From Onthophagus taurus (taxonomy: Eukaryota > Arthropoda > Insecta > Coleoptera > Scarabaeidae), in NCBI RefSeq assembly GCF_036711975.1, contig NC_091973.1:186001-250000 (forward strand): a stretch of DNA of 64,000 nt. The letters run 5' to 3'. The notes under the pieces are model-generated. The model did no database searches, was not told the origin of the DNA, and was given only the letters and a program-made list of their open reading frames with translations. This document shows, piece after piece, positions 1-15,036 of the stretch. The translations under genes and the position numbers were made by a program. Position 1 is the first letter of the stretch, and the number at the start of each line of letters is the position of its first letter.

Positions 1-80
1 AACCTTACAAAAAAAATGACGTAACAAAACATAACCTCAAAGTTTCAATTTATCGCATTGCGAAGAGAATTCTGAAAAAA

Positions 81-2535
81 ATGTTCAAAAAGCCGTTCCG
101 CGTGAAATCAAATACACCAATAAAAAGCTCCGAACGGTAAAAAAACAAATGTTTTATTTGATATATTACAAGGTCGAATATAATTTGTAATGCTTACACG
201 TTGACGCTTTTTTTGGTATTATAATAAGCGCTTCAGGATTAGTTCGGCCTTGATATAATACATGTTAATTTAAAATAATATTCTTTCAGAAAATCACTCA
301 AAGAATCTATTCGAAAGCACCTTCCCTTATTAAGTGGAACAGACGTTGATAATCTTTTCCCGAAGAAAGAAAACGCATCTTGTATGAAAATCATCACCTC
401 AGATAATATAATTGTACAAGTTTATGTAGTTCAAAAACGTGCTGTTGCTTTTGAATATAACTCGATTATTTACCCAACTGTTTATGTATTATGGAAGTAT
501 GATAATATAGCGTTGAATTTCACAACGAATTCGTTTGTCTTTTCAAAAATATCTGGTGGGGCTGATTTAATGTTACCAGGAGTGAGTTTAAATCCAAGCG
601 GTTATGGCATTTTCACCCAAAATCAAATAGCCAGTATTAATACTGTAGAAAATAAAGCTTGTTTAGCTGTTGGCGTTACAGCAATGTCCTCAGATCAAAT
701 ACAAATACATGGAAAAGGAAAATGTGTTATCGTTTACCATTTTTATGGTGACAATTTGTGTACTATTGAAGATATGCCTCTTCAAAAATTACCATTATTT
801 GGACCTCCCGCTTGGTTAACAACTGAAAATATCGAAGAATCCGTTAATGATGAAACCACTGAAGAAGAAATTGAAAGCACTGAAGCTACCAGTTCAGCAA
901 CAATAGTTTCTTCATCAAATGATGATACGGATAAGTTATTAATGGACTGTTTTTTAACTGCCATTAAATATTCAAAAACTATCGAATTACCCATATTAAC
1001 ATCTTCGTTTTATAAATCACAAGTTTTATCGGTGTGTCCACCCGATAAAGTGTTAGATATTAAAAAAACTAGTTTTAAGAAAGTTGGGGTGTTTCTTAAA
1101 CAAATGTGTAAGGTGAGATAAATTCATTATTAAATGTAATATACAAGTGTTCATTAAGTATGGAACCGGCTTAATATTTGCAAAAGTAAAAATTTGACTG
1201 AACAAAATCTTTTGTTAACAACTAAAACTAACAGTAAATGTAGAACTAGAAATGTTCGGATTTAGTCGTCTGCCTAAACCCGAATGTTTCTAGTTCTAAG
1301 TCCAGGTTAGAACGAAACACGTCTGTAAAACACGCGTCAGTTCTCTCCGAAGGTAAAATTAAAACTGACATCGCTTCGCTGCCGTCTTATCGACGCTTCA
1401 TTCTGGAGCCAGACTTTGGCGCCCCTAAGTCGCGAACTCAGATGTTTCTTTTCTTCTATAAAATCGACCGTTACTCCAACTTTTCTTTTTCTTTCTTTTC
1501 CTTTTTTTTTGTTTTCTGTTACACTCTTAGTTTCCCATAGACTACACATTCTGTTTACTTCGTTTGTTTGATATACAGGGTGAAACCCGAATATTTCTAG
1601 TTCTCAGTCTAGTGGTATGTTTCATGTTCTAAGTCTACTGTTACTTCTATACTAATGTTAGTTCTATTTTAGTTCAATTAACACCAGCCTTGGTGAAAGT
1701 TTTCATGCTTACATAAATATAATATGTTTTAGGAAGGAGTTATTGATATTAAAGAAAAGAAAAAAGGAGTTGAAACACTCGAAGGGATTAATCGAGATCA
1801 TCAAATGTTAAAAGAATTTTATGTTGAGATTGATAATCGTCCTAAACCACAACAAGACAAACCTGATGCAAAAACCGATGTGCCAAATCGAAATATCATC
1901 GAAACTTATGCCATTACAAGTTCCACAGAACCTATATTTAAGGAATTTCAATTAAAGTAGTGTATATTAATTATTAATCGTTGTTTATGAATTAACAATT
2001 TGTTTTAAATTTTAGAAAAAATGATACGTTAACAAAATTAGAAATAAGAAAATATATAACGGAATATGTAAAAAGTCATAATTATCAGAACGAAGACAAC
2101 AAAAGATTTGTTAAAATTGAAGGTGATTTATCGCATATTTGTAAAGGTGAAGCGATGGTGACTTGGGAAGAATTAATGGAGAAGATTTGCGCTTCAATGA
2201 AACAGTGCTTTAAGGTAACAACAGGTGTTGAGGAAATTGTATCAAAAGGTAAGTTAGAACCCATTGTAATGACCGTACAAAGACGGGGCGGTAATAAAAA
2301 AGTGACGCTCATTGACAATTTGGAACTTTACGGTATACGTATCGGCGAGTTTGCCAAAGAATGTCAACATGGTGTAGCGGCTAGCACTAGTATTAGTAGA
2401 CCACCTGGGAAAAAATGTGAGGAACTTTTAGTACAAGGCAATCAGGTCTTATTTGTTTACAATTTATTAATCGATAAATATAACATCCCAAAAAAATATA
2501 TCAGGGGCTTAGAAAACGCGCCTAAAAAGAAATAA
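81..2535 (+). CDS. eIF2D: Eukaryotic translation initiation factor 2D (ligatin)
   Basis: Four exons join in frame: 81-136, 290-1112, 1733-1956 and 2016-2535, giving 540 residues. The start MFKKPFRVKSNTPIK matches the conserved N-terminus of the family. A PUA-type region follows (about residues 95-175, with GGADLMLPGV). An acidic linker leads to a SWIB/MDM2-like segment (LPILTSSFYKSQVLSVCPP, ending DIKKTSFKKVGVFLKQM). Exon 4 carries the SUI1/eIF1-like domain (KVTLIDNLELYGIRIGEFA) and ends in a lysine-rich tail. The family acts in the cytosol on the 40S ribosome in non-canonical initiator tRNA delivery, reinitiation and recycling of post-termination complexes. Length is close to the human protein (about 580). 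The gene is complete and converges on filamin. Its second intron holds palindromic repeats. Identification rests on recalled family similarity and domain order. Confidence 0.93.
1241..1298. repeat. Palindromic ACTAGAAACATT element, intron 2 of eIF2D
   Basis: Inverted arms: GAACTAGAAATGTTCGGATT on the left and its near complement ending TGTTTCTAGTTCTA on the right, around a short centre. It belongs to the element family found at eight other places in the window. A half copy reading AAACCCGAATATTTCTAG follows in the same intron at 1582-1600. The rest of the intron shows no coding signal. Confidence 0.75.
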
Positions 2536-3155
2536 GCGCCCCGTTTTTTACGGTGTTACTGTGATATTTATGAACGTTGGATGTCTTTGTGTGCCTGAAA
2601 ATATAATTGTTTAACGGAAAAATTAATAAAATTGAAGGATAATAATATTAATAATAAAGAATTGAAAATAGTTTAAGACATATTTATTGAAATAAACATT
2701 CACTGCAATACAAATTGCAATTTGTGAGGAATAAAATAGAATTCTGTTTATAAAATAAATAAGTTGGGCGAATAAAAAGCTTCTTTTTATTATAAATGTA
2801 TTTAATGCACAATAACTAAAAAATAAACAAAAAAGCAGTATTAACTTTCTCGAACATATAAATCTAACGGTTATATTCTTTTTAGAACAAACCCATATTA
2901 ATTAATATATAATAATAATAATAACGTCATATAAGTAATAACTTTTTCTTTAATATAAATTCTTATTTACAAAAAAAACTTGATTTGAAGATATATTTTT
3001 AAGGCAATATAAAATAAAGATAAATTCGAGAAAGTTAACTTAAGTCAATCAATAATTAGAGGTTAGTTGGTGTCCCTTGAAAATGGCAAATTAACTGAAT
3101 TAAAAATAAAGGAAATAACCATCGCGAACCTTCAAAAAAAAATAAACATTTCTTT
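2536..3155. other. Convergent 3' flanks of eIF2D and filamin
   Basis: This AT-rich stretch has no open frame of note. AATAAA-type signals for eIF2D lie near 2623 and 2690. TTTATT, the same signal for the opposite strand, occurs several times between 2780 and 3000 and would serve filamin. The two transcripts may overlap tail to tail. Confidence 0.5.
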
Positions 3156-6100
3156 TTAAACTTCGACTTTGAACGGCGAACCAGGAATATGATCATCTCC
3201 CCATTTTACGATAACGATGTAATCGCCACGGTCTTTAACCAGATAGCTGACTTGGTACTGATTATGACCCGAATGCTTTATATAAACTTCATCGCATGGC
3301 CCTTTTGGTCCATGTACACCAACAAATAATATATTAGTACCTAAAATAATACATAAATAAACTTTCGTCTTAAAAAATGAAGAAATAATGCATTTTTCTC
3401 ACCTGCATCATTAGCAGCAACTGTAAATTGGTTTTGTTTACCGAGATAAGCCTTTTTAAGTCCCATTCCTTTGCAAGTAACCTTTGAGGCGTTACTTTTA
3501 AACGCAGGCATAGTCGGACCTTGTTTTACGGCTTTTCCGACTTTAGCGATTGTTTCGACAACAACCGATGATGTTTCTTGGGAACCAACGTCAACCATTG
3601 TCGATTCGCCGATGCTGCGGACCTTAAACGGCGATCCAACGATGTGATTGTTGTTGTATTTAATACTGACGAAATAATCTCCGGGCGCTAAAGGCGTATA
3701 ACGGACTTTATAACCTTCTTCGACTTCCGTACAGTCCATCGAAACTTTACTAGGACCGTCAATTGTTACTGCAAGAGTTCCAGCTCCCGCATTTACGGTG
3801 TCAATTATAAAATCGGTTTTGGTTCCTAAACAAAAATTAATTAAATCTGAAATTGGAATGTTTATACAGTGTTTGCCAACAGTCAGCAGTTTCTGAAATT
3901 AAACATATTAACAAATTTTCCAGTTGAAAATATAGTCGATATGATTTTTGGAAAATTTTGTGTTTTCCTGAAAATTTCAATAATATCTCATAGTTTTTAT
4001 ATTATTTCGTAAACTAGAATTTTAAGCTTCAATTTAACATACATATCATATCAAGATTCTTTTGACTTGATAATTTTTTTGGCCAACGTAGGTGTAATAA
4101 AACCGAAAAGAACAGGTATTTGCTGACTTTTTGGCAAACACTGTATAAAATGATTATTACCAGTTTTAATATTGTCTAATCCAGCTCCAGAAGCATGAAC
4201 GGCGGCTGGATCGGCGGTGTCTTTGCCGACTTTTACGCTGAATGGTGAACCAGGAATATGAACGCCGTTAAATTTGCAATGGATTTTATGAACGCCGTTT
4301 TCGCGGGGCATAAATCTTACGGAGTACTCCTCTAAATCGATCATTTGGATGAAGCAATCGTCTTCGTGACCGGATGGACCAATGACCTTGGCGTCTAATT
4401 CTCCGCGCGCGCCGTTTGTGCGCACCATAAACTGAGATGGTTTATCCGCTTGGATAGCTCCTTCCGGAAACTGAGCCACCTCTAAGAGATGAGCATCGCC
4501 GACCGCCGGCGAAATGTAGACTTTAAATGGAGAGTCTGGGACGTGCTCATCGTTGAATTTTAACCCAATTCTATATTCGCCTAATAAAAAAAATATTTTC
4601 TAACTTTTTATAATCTAGGAAAAGTAAGCGGATGAGTCGTTTTGGTTAAAATTAATTTGGGTTGCTTAAAAAATATAAAACAGAGAATTTTGAATGAGTG
4701 CCAGATGAGAATGAAAAACAGATGTGACGTTAAATTGCGGATTCGAGTCGGTTTATATATCCAATTACAAACACAATTTGAAGAATTTATAACCCTTACA
4801 AATTATTTTATAATAAGATCTTGGCAATAATCACTCGTATCAAGATTCATTATTCATTTTCTTACCTGGTTCTGTAACTCTATAAGAAACATCGCACGAC
4901 CCATCTTTGCGATCGGTAAAATTAATTTCAGCTTTACTTGGACCTTCAACTGAAATGGCTAATTGACCACTTCCAGCCTCACGCGTCCAGACGTTGAACT
5001 CATTCAGTTCACCCTGTTCGCCACGCTCTAATCCAACACCTCCAGCTTTAACCAAATGGGCTCCGTGATCTTTTAAAGGACCCACGGTGAACTGGAACGG
5101 AGAACCTTAAATGGAAAGGAAATATGTTTATTGATCCTTAATAATGCTATAATTATCAATAATACCAGGTATGTGAATATCCTTGTATTTGACAGAAACG
5201 GTGTGAACACCCAATTCTTTCGGTATGAAATGAACGGCGTAAAGACCGTCTTCGATTTCATTGATAACGGCATCTTCAGTGACTCCGCCAGGGGAAGTAA
5301 CGGAAGCGCTTAAATCTAACGAAGTGATTCCGGGCATTTTAAAAGTAAGTTTGCATTGACTTCCGACCTCCGTAATCGGCACAGCTTCGCGAGTGCGTTG
5401 AATCTTTTCTCTTTGCCGATTGGAACCTTCCCCGGTGACTTTAACGGTAAACGGAGATCCGTCGACATGATGATCGGCAAACTTCAAATTAACGATGTAA
5501 TAACCCGGCTCGGTTGGTTTGTAGGAAATATTCAAAGTTCCGTCGTCTTTATCGGAACATTGAATTTCCGCTTTGCTTGGACCTTCGATTGAAAGCGATA
5601 AACCACCGAATCCGGCGTTACGAGTGTCAACAGTAAAGGTGTTATCAACGTGAGTTTTGCCTTCTTTCAATGCTTGCCCGGAAACTTGAACTTTTTTAGC
5701 GTCGCCGACTTCGCGTTCGCAAACGTTAATTTTAAACGGCGAGTTAGTAATGTGTTTACCCATTTTCTTAACGGAAACGACGTGTTCGCCAATTTCTCTT
5801 GGTGTAAACGAAATTCCAATGTTTCCGGTGGGTAATCGTTTCAAAAAGCACGGTTCCTCCAATCCGCTGGGAGCTTGAATCGAAGCGTTTAAAGATCTTA
5901 TATCGGCGTCGGAAATTTTTCCGGGTAAAGAAACCTCGGAGCAAGATCCCACGGAAATTTGGTTCCGTTTTCGACCTTCGCCCGTTATTTTAGCATTAAA
6001 AGGCGACCCTTTGATGTGTTTATCGCCGAATCTGACGGAAATTTTGTATTCTCCCGGAGCGGTGGGAAGATAAGAAACGGAAACTGTTCCATCTTTGTTA

Positions 6101-9100
6101 TCGTGACAACTTATTTCGGCTTTACTCGGACCTTCAACGGCCATCGATAATCCCCCGGCTCCTGCGCCTTTTGTTGAAATTGTAAAGTTACTCGGTTCGC
6201 CGCTCACTCCGTGAGTTAAACCTGGGCCGTAAGCCGTCACGTAACCGGAACTTATCGAATCCACGTGGAATTTGTATGGAGATCCTTGCACGTGCTCCCC
6301 ATTATATTTAACGGAGAGCTCGTGAAGTCCTTCTTCGCGCGGATCGTATTTAATGCTAACCGTTCCATCACGATTATCTTCAATTATGGGTTTATCTACG
6401 TTTCCGCTTGGCATTTTAATATCGGCTATAAAAAATGTTATTTGATTAATTAATTAATTGATAAATTTTGTTTTTATGTTGTTATAATATAATGAAAAAT
6501 GAGTAGCCACGACTCATTGGCATTGTGCCTAAGATACAATGACCGGCTTTATTCATTCGGAGAACGTTGGTCTGGCAATAAAATCCTAACGTGATTAGAG
6601 GTATGAAAAATTATAATTCACTTTGTAGGAGCGTACAAGTAGTCATGCAATTGTTACAATTTATAGGAACTAAAAAGGAAGTGTTTTTTACCTTTGTGTG
6701 TTTGAATGTGAAAGCAAGACAAAAATGTTATAGGGCTAAATTGTATTCCGCCGAATCCTTTTCCGCCAACGGGCAAAGAAGGTACAAATTTGGTGTAGAC
6801 GATCGGTCGTTCTTCGCGATCGATATCTGAATACGTGACGCACTTATACTTTTCGACAAAAAAACTGGCGATATCGTTCCAGGTAGCTTGGGGTATTTCA
6901 GGTACGTTTAGCCAATGATACATGGTCGTCCTGCGGGACGGTAAAGCGCACCTTTCGATCGCGTTCTTCGCGGGGTTTTACCACGAAAAGAGTCGAAAAA
7001 ACCCAGTACTGAGACCGTTTTAGATCTATCTGGTAAACATATTAGAGCTAATGTCCCAATTACATTTCGGTGGTGTATATTTTTGGAAACCAGAAGATGC
7101 AGTTTATATATAAAATTGTGGGGGGATATAAAATTCTAAAAATTACCTAAAACTTTTTAAACGGCTCAAAGAGAATTTAGATTAAAACGGTTTCACCACT
7201 CGCTAATTATTTTTTTAACAGAAATCGAAAGGTGCGGTTTACAATTTACTTAAGGTACACTTAATCACCGCGAAATTTTTACTAAAGCTCTCACGAGATC
7301 TGATGACCAACTGGCACTAAACCGTTAAGAGCTTCTTTTCTAAATGGTTCGGTTCGTCATGATGTCAAAAATGATATTAATATGCGAAAATAGAAATAGA
7401 CCGCGTACAAATTTAAGGTGGTTCATGTAAAACTATAAATAAGTGATGACTTTCTGGAATCTGAGATTCCATCGATAGTTTCATTCGTTTTTCAAAGTAA
7501 TTTTATGTTTAATACATATATATTTTATTTTTTTATTGACTTCCTCTGGAGACGAATTTATTTTAGAATGTTATAGCTTTATTAATAGACCAAAGAATTT
7601 GCGCATTTCTATTACATAAATTTTTTTTTATACAAAGAATATTTTTTTATTTCAAAACTTACCAGCAACTAATCCTCCTGTTGTAGGTAACGGGATGTTA
7701 TCTAAATGAACGGATCTGTACGCCGGTTGTTTTCCACTGGATTGACTGGAAGTTGTGGAAGAAGTTGTTTTTTTAACGGCGGATTCAGTTTGAGTTTGCG
7801 TTTGGGTTTGTGTTGTAGTTGTTGTTTTCTCTGTTGTTGTTTTGCTTGTTTCTTCAGCCTAAACAAGACGAAACACATTTTTTTTAATTTTTATAATCGC
7901 CTTTTAACTTAAAAAATGCTGAAAATAGTGAGAGATGATTGAGAAATAGACGACAGGTGTATGGGATTAACGTAAACATTCAGATATGTTCAGAATGATC
8001 AAACGAGAAAAACTTCTGATTTACAGCTCCGGGTAAACTGCGCATATAAATGTATAAATAATTCGGAGCTCCCGAGGATGGACCGAAAAAAATGTCATTA
8101 ATTATCCAGTTAGTTTGATGGCCCATTTGCGGGCGGGTACTAAAATATTCAATTTTAAAATATACGAGGACATATAATTTTATAAACCCAATTTATTAAA
8201 ATATTAAATTTCCAAATTTTTTTAAAATTCAATTTAAAATTAAACGAGTACATTAAAAACAATACCATTTGCTGTGGATAAATCTCAAACTGTCGCCACA
8301 TTAATTAGAGCATTAATTTTCTTGGCACTTTTACTGTCTCGTCGCCTCTAATCATTGTTACATTTTATAATAAATCAAAAAAAAATTAAAATATTTATTT
8401 CTCACCCAAAAACACACCCTCTTCAATCGTTAATCAAAGAAAAGTTCCCCCTTCGCTGTTGAATAGCACATCCAAACTGATCTGAATGCAATCAAGCACT
8501 AGTGTACTAGTCGTAGACAATCGACAATATCTGTATACTTTTAGAAATTCCGACTTCGTGTCGGGTGGGTGCTTCAAAATATAAAGGATTCAACGTCGGT
8601 TAAACTCGGGCAACTTCGTTAAAGTAACGCTACATTAGCATGTGTTGATTTTATATCAAAAATAATTATTTTTCATTTTTTCTTCGAAAAGATTTGATTT
8701 TGAGTCGATGGTGAAGATGAACATGACGACATATTTGTCAACCGCGCTCTAAATACGTCATGCACCCGTAATCTTAAATTACACCAAGCTATTTCCGTAG
8801 CAATATTAATAAAAACGATGGCGAAAAATCGCGCCCTCATATATCCGGTGATGAAATTCCTACGCCAGAAATTTTAATAAACATAGAATTTGATTTCTTT
8901 TTTGACGACCATTTCAAAAAAAATTTTTTTAATGTTAAAAGTTGATTTCTTTAAAAATAAAAAAACGTAGATAACGAACATTTTGGCTGCGTTCCATTCA
9001 CCGTGTCCATTTTATTGGAAATACAAATGTATTCGATTTCAACACTTAGTTGTTCTAAATCTTGGAATCTTTCCAATTTTATGGATTAGTATCATATTCT

Positions 9101-12100
9101 TTTATGATTTTTAAAATTTACATTTTACAATTTTAAAATTACATTTAAATTCAACTTGCCAAAAAAAAAAAATTCTTTATTGCGGAAACGAAAAATACGT
9201 TAAAGTAAAATTAGTACTATGTACAATATTCTCTAGTACCGGTCTCTAATATCTATATTTATGTTGGCACACGACTTATGTGAGAATTAACGCGTTTTCT
9301 CTTCGATATCAACACGAAATTAGGTCGAGCTTTTGTCTCATCCAGATTTATTACGAAATTTGTTGAGCAACCCAACCAATTTAGAATAAAAAAAATTGAA
9401 ACTTACCGTAAATGTGTAGAATCCTTCTGGAACCGGTTGACCACCGAATTTAACACTAAGGGTGTAATCCCCAGCGTCTTTAACGTTGTAATAAATGCTA
9501 AATGTTCCATCTCCGTTATCGACTATATCAATATCCAAATCACTACTAAACAAAAATTAAATTTAAAAAACTAAAATTTTTTTTGGGTAAACATACCTTC
9601 CAGATGTAGATCTGATACGGCAAGTAACAGCCCCGTATCCCGCATTTTCAGCATTTACCGTTATACAGTATTCTTCGCCGCTAGTTAAACATCTTTGAAT
9701 ACCTTCGGTTATTTTACATTTGTCAGCCTGTTATAATAATAAGAGTATTAAGAGAGGATAATCAAAGCGTATCAATGCCGAAAACCTCAAATTCAAGATT
9801 TTCAAACATTTAATTAACATTTTTAATTTGTAACTCCACGAGCCGCAATGATATGATTAAAACGAATGTGGGACGCCTATTTTTGGGTGAATATATTCTC
9901 CCCACAAAAATTAATCCCAAAAACTGACAACAATCACTGTTACGTGATGGTGTTAATAATTGTAAAGATAAAATTACATACGTGTCCTGTTGCAACCGCT
10001 TGAACTTTTAATGGAGCGTTAGGAACATCTTTTCCAGCGTATTTGATGACTACAGTATAACGTCCACAGTCATCCGGAACGTAAGTTGCGTTAAACGTAC
10101 CATCACGGTTATCGACGAGTGAAACTCGCCGTGAACTTCCATCCGGACCCTAAAAACCATAAAAGTCAATTTAAAAAGAACCGATTATATAACAAAATAA
10201 CTAACCAAGACGCTAACTTCTAAATCACCATATCCAGCTTCGTTAGTATCGATTTTAATTGTAGTAGGTAAAGAAGCAGGGACACCTTTTTCGTTAACGC
10301 TAGGTCCGCTTATTTTAATTTTGTCAGGTTCAGCGTAAGGTTTAGTCTTCATAGTAAACGGAATGTTAGGCACTTCTTTACCCCCAAAAGTAATTTGTCC
10401 TTGTATAGTTGCTCCTTCTTTTGGCGGAACGTAAGCGACATCGTAAGTCCCATCGCCGTTATTAACAACTTCGGATTTAATTATTGTCTGGTCTGATTTA
10501 ATGTAAACACCCAAATTGCCTTGGCCGGCTTTGGACGCGTCAACTGTAAATTTCTGAGTCACCCCAACGCGACATTTATCTGCATCCAAACCCGGTCCGT
10601 AAGCTTTGATGGTGTTCACATTTACATCACCCTCAACTTGGACTTTAAATGGCGACCCAGGAATATGTTGTTCTGCGAACTTAATAGCTACATCGTACTC
10701 TCCCGGTTCCGTTGGGACGTATTCTACCGAACAAGAACCGTCGCGATTATCTTTACACGTCATTTTTGCTTCTGATGGTCCCTCGATTGCCAAACCCAAC
10801 CCTCCGGTACCGGCACCTTTTGTTTCTACCGTGAAAACGTTGGGTTTATTAACGATACCTTTTTCTAAACCGGGTCCGTAAGCTCGAACTTTTCTAGCAT
10901 CGCATCCGCGACGCACGTTCACCACAAATGGCGATCCGGGTACTGGCATATTATCGTAGAAAATATCGATGGTATGTCTACCTTCTTCGAATGGCGTGTA
11001 ACTCACTTTGTAAGTGCCATCGGTTAATGGGGTTACTAATTTTTCAGTTTGCGCCCCCGATGGGTTTGTTATCGTACATGTTACTTTGCTATCATCGGTT
11101 GTTGGTAAACCGCGAGTGTCAACCAAAAAATCTGTTGGAGAATCGATGAATACACCTAAATAAAAAAAAATTTGATTAATAATTTTTATTAATTTTTTAT
11201 TAACTTTGTATTTGCTTAAAAAACGTAAAAAATGATGCGATTAATTGCATAAAAATTATTAGGGGTAAAAATCGATGATTTTTTTTACAATTAGCATTTA
11301 CATAATCAAAATTGTTAATTAGATTAAAATAAAAAAAACAACATTAAAAAATGCAACGCACACCATTTTACCATGTAACTGAATTCCACTTCCAGAAACT
11401 TTAATTTTATTAATATCAATTTCCGGTAAAATAATCGCTTGAAATGGACTACCGGGAATATGCTGATCATTAAATGTAATATTAATACCATAATCGCCAA
11501 TTTCCGTCGGTAAATAAGCAACGGAACAAGTGCCATCTCCGTTATCTCTGCAATTAATAGCAGCTTCGCATGGGCCTTCGACGGTTACACCGAGTCCGCC
11601 TTGTCCGGCGCCTCGAGTGTCAATCATAAACTCGGCCGGTTTATTTACAACACCTCGGTACAATCCAGGACCCGAAGCTTTAACTTTAAGAGGATCGCTA
11701 CCCGTTAAGCAAGTCAATTTATACGGTCGATGACTGATCGGTTCACCACCAAACGAAATACCCAGTAAATATTCGCCCAATTGCGTCGGAGTAAAATTAA
11801 CCAAATATCCTTCGTGGGTAGGAATCACGTGAACTTTTACTTTACTTCCAGACGGGCTTGTAATCGAAATCGCGAACTCGGCTTTACCGGCGTCTTGGGT
11901 TATTACGCGAAATTGTTGCAAACTATTTACGGGGGCGGCTGAATAAGAAATGTTTATGAAGCGAAATTTCATTTTCAAGGAATAATCAATTTACTTAAGA
12001 TTAAGTAACACTTACTTGGTTCTAATCCGTCAACTTTTATTTTTGAAACGTCCACGTTTGGTTGAACTCTATATTGCGTTGGGGTTGTGGGAACCTTTAA

Positions 12101-14988
12101 GCCTCCATAATTGAGTGTGCAAGTGTATAAACCCGGGGATGGTGGCTCGTAATCTACCGTATATGTACCATCTTCGTTATCAGACACTTGTACGGCTACT
12201 AATTCTTTAGTATCTTCGTTTTTAATGAGTACTTCTAAATTTCCGGGACCTGCGTCTCTGTCATTTAAAAAAATATATTTATATGTAAATATGTGTATCT
12301 TGATTATTGCTGGAGATATGACAAAATGTTATTGAAGGAAAGTTGCTCCACATTTAATATTCTATGAACAATCCTTGGAACGGCCGACGTCTTTGAAGTC
12401 GGCCGAGATTATTTCTTCCATAAACTTCAAGCAGGGTAGACTTGAACTAGTGACACCATTAACAAGTTTATGGAAGAAACAGTCTCATCATCAGAACTTA
12501 AGATTTGCATTAATTTTTACCTTGCATCTATATTAAAATGTGTAGGGACATTAGATTTAATTCCATTTTGAATGCCAGGTCCAAATGCGTGTACGCCAGA
12601 AACGTCTAATGGTTCAGACACATGTACTCTATATGGTGAATTTCTAGTCGCAACACCACCGTAATTTACTTGAACTGTGTGTTTGTTTCCTTTTGTTGGT
12701 GTGTAAGACCCTTCTATCGTTCCATCTGGTTTAGGAGTGAGCTTAACATTGACGGAGTTACAATTTGAATCTAAGACTTTAACATCAACCGGGGCGGAAC
12801 CAGCTTTTCTTGGATCGATCAAGAATTTTGTTGGCAAACCTTTTTGAACGCCGTTTTGTTCGATTCCGGGTCCGGAGACTTCGACCTTATCAGGGTAATA
12901 ATCTGTGTCGGGTAATATTTGAGCTATGTAAGGACTTTTGGGAATGTCTTCGTTGTCGCATAAGATGTGAACGGCGTATTCCCCCGGTGCTGTGGGGTAA
13001 TATTTAACGTCAGCCGAACCATCGCCATTATCATGACAAACTATTTTTGCCTGGGACGGCCCTTGAATACTAAATCCTAAAGATCCAGTTTCCCCGTTTG
13101 TTTCAACCGTAAATAATGCTGGATAACGTACTACTCCCCCATTTAAACCAGGGCCATAAGCTCTAATTTGAGTATCTTTAAAAGGAAGAACTTCCACTTC
13201 AAATGGGGATTTATAAATTTCTTGTCCCGCGAATGTTACTTTAATTACGTGTTTTCCTTCTTTGATTGGACTATAAACTGCTTGGTAAGTCCCTCCATCC
13301 AACTAAAAAAAGCGATTATAATTCAAAACTTAATTAATTTATTTTTTAATACCTTTTTGATTTTGCATGGAACTTTAACTCCGCCAGGTCCGATTACGAG
13401 GACGTCCGGTTGACCTTCGCCGGCACCATCGGTATAAACTTTAAAATCTGCATCATCTTTCACCCGAATCCCAGCAGGTTGGAGGCCCCTTCCGCTGGCA
13501 CGAACTTTTTTCGCATCGGAAACCGGAGATATCCGAACTCCGAATGGACTATTTGGAATGAAGTGTCCGGCGAAGAAAATATTTACGGAATGTAATCCTA
13601 CGAACGACGAAACGTACTCGCAACGCCATATATCCGGCGAAGTTTGTCGCACTGTTACAGGAACGGTTGTTTTATGACCTTCAGGGTCTAAAATTATTAC
13701 CTCTGGAACTCCTCTTCCGGCTTCTACAAATATTTTTAATCATAAAGTCGTCATTAAAATATAATGTGTCACTGGACCATGAAAATCATTTTCCGTGACT
13801 ACATTTAATAAAGAAATATATGTTTCTTACCTTTAGTATAAATATCAAAATATGTAACCCTATTAATACAAACTCCATCGGCTTGTAATCCTGGGCCCGA
13901 AGCGGTGACTTTAGTTGGATCTCCAGCGTGTCCTTCCACTAAAACCGTGTAAGGACTTTTAGGAACTTCCCTTCCTGCGAATTTAACGGAAACTTTATGA
14001 GGTCCTTCCATGGTAGGGGTGTAGGAAACGGAATAGGTAAGGTTTCTGTCCTCGTTAAATCGAACTTCGACGGGTTCCTTTTGATTCTTAGGATTTTCCA
14101 CGACGACGTCGACTTGTCCGCGTCCCGCTGAAAACGTTTCCACGGTGAAATTCGCCGTGGCACCAGCTATCGGTCCGGTTGGTTCAATTCCGGGTCCGTA
14201 CACTCTTACTCTAAAATTTTTTTATATTTATTAAATTCGCCATAAAAAATTTATTTAAGAATCATGCATGTTAAAACTTGTCAAATCATGCACGTTAAAT
14301 TCCAAAAATGTTTTTAAAACCCACCCTTACAAATTGACTTACCGAGGGGGCGGAAGACTAAATTAAAAAATGCAAGAAACATTCGTGTTAATTCACTTAA
14401 TTCATTTTTTAATGTTTATTTACGTTTTTTTGGTGCGACTTTATTGCTTATTTTATGTATTTACCTGTTTGGATTAGTTCGTGGTCGTAGTGGTGCTCCC
14501 GTTTTGAGCTTAGCGTTTGGATATTGTGATAGGTAGGTCATCATCGACTGCTCATCTATGTTTGGATTTACCATTTCTTCCGGTTTGATTAATTGCGGTA
14601 CGTTTAACCAATCGTCTGCTAAACCCATCGCTTCGGATGCGTTTTGTACCGAATCCTTTGGATCCCAATCCTTAAAACAAATAATTTTAGTATTGATAAC
14701 CATCGATATAAGAAATTAAGCAAGGAAAAGGATGACGCAAAGGGAAACGAGAGCGGTGCACGAGTATGTGCGAGCGAGAACGCAAGCATCACATCTTATG
14801 TATTATTATCTATGTAAGGAAGGCCAGACTTAGATGGCTTGGCCTCTCCTCCAAGATCCTCCACATGTGGACAAGCCAAAAGCCACATGGAGAAGCTGTC
14901 GGAGGAGAGGCCCAATCGGAAGTGGAAGAAACCGTACCAAGTACCAATTATATGATGAACCACCCCTTACAACCGAAGTATTAATATA

Positions 14989-15036
<48 letters not shown>

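Noticed and set aside
5128-6453. Plus-strand open frames opposite filamin exon 14
   Set aside because: Mirror frames of the strongly conserved filamin repeats; no independent evidence.
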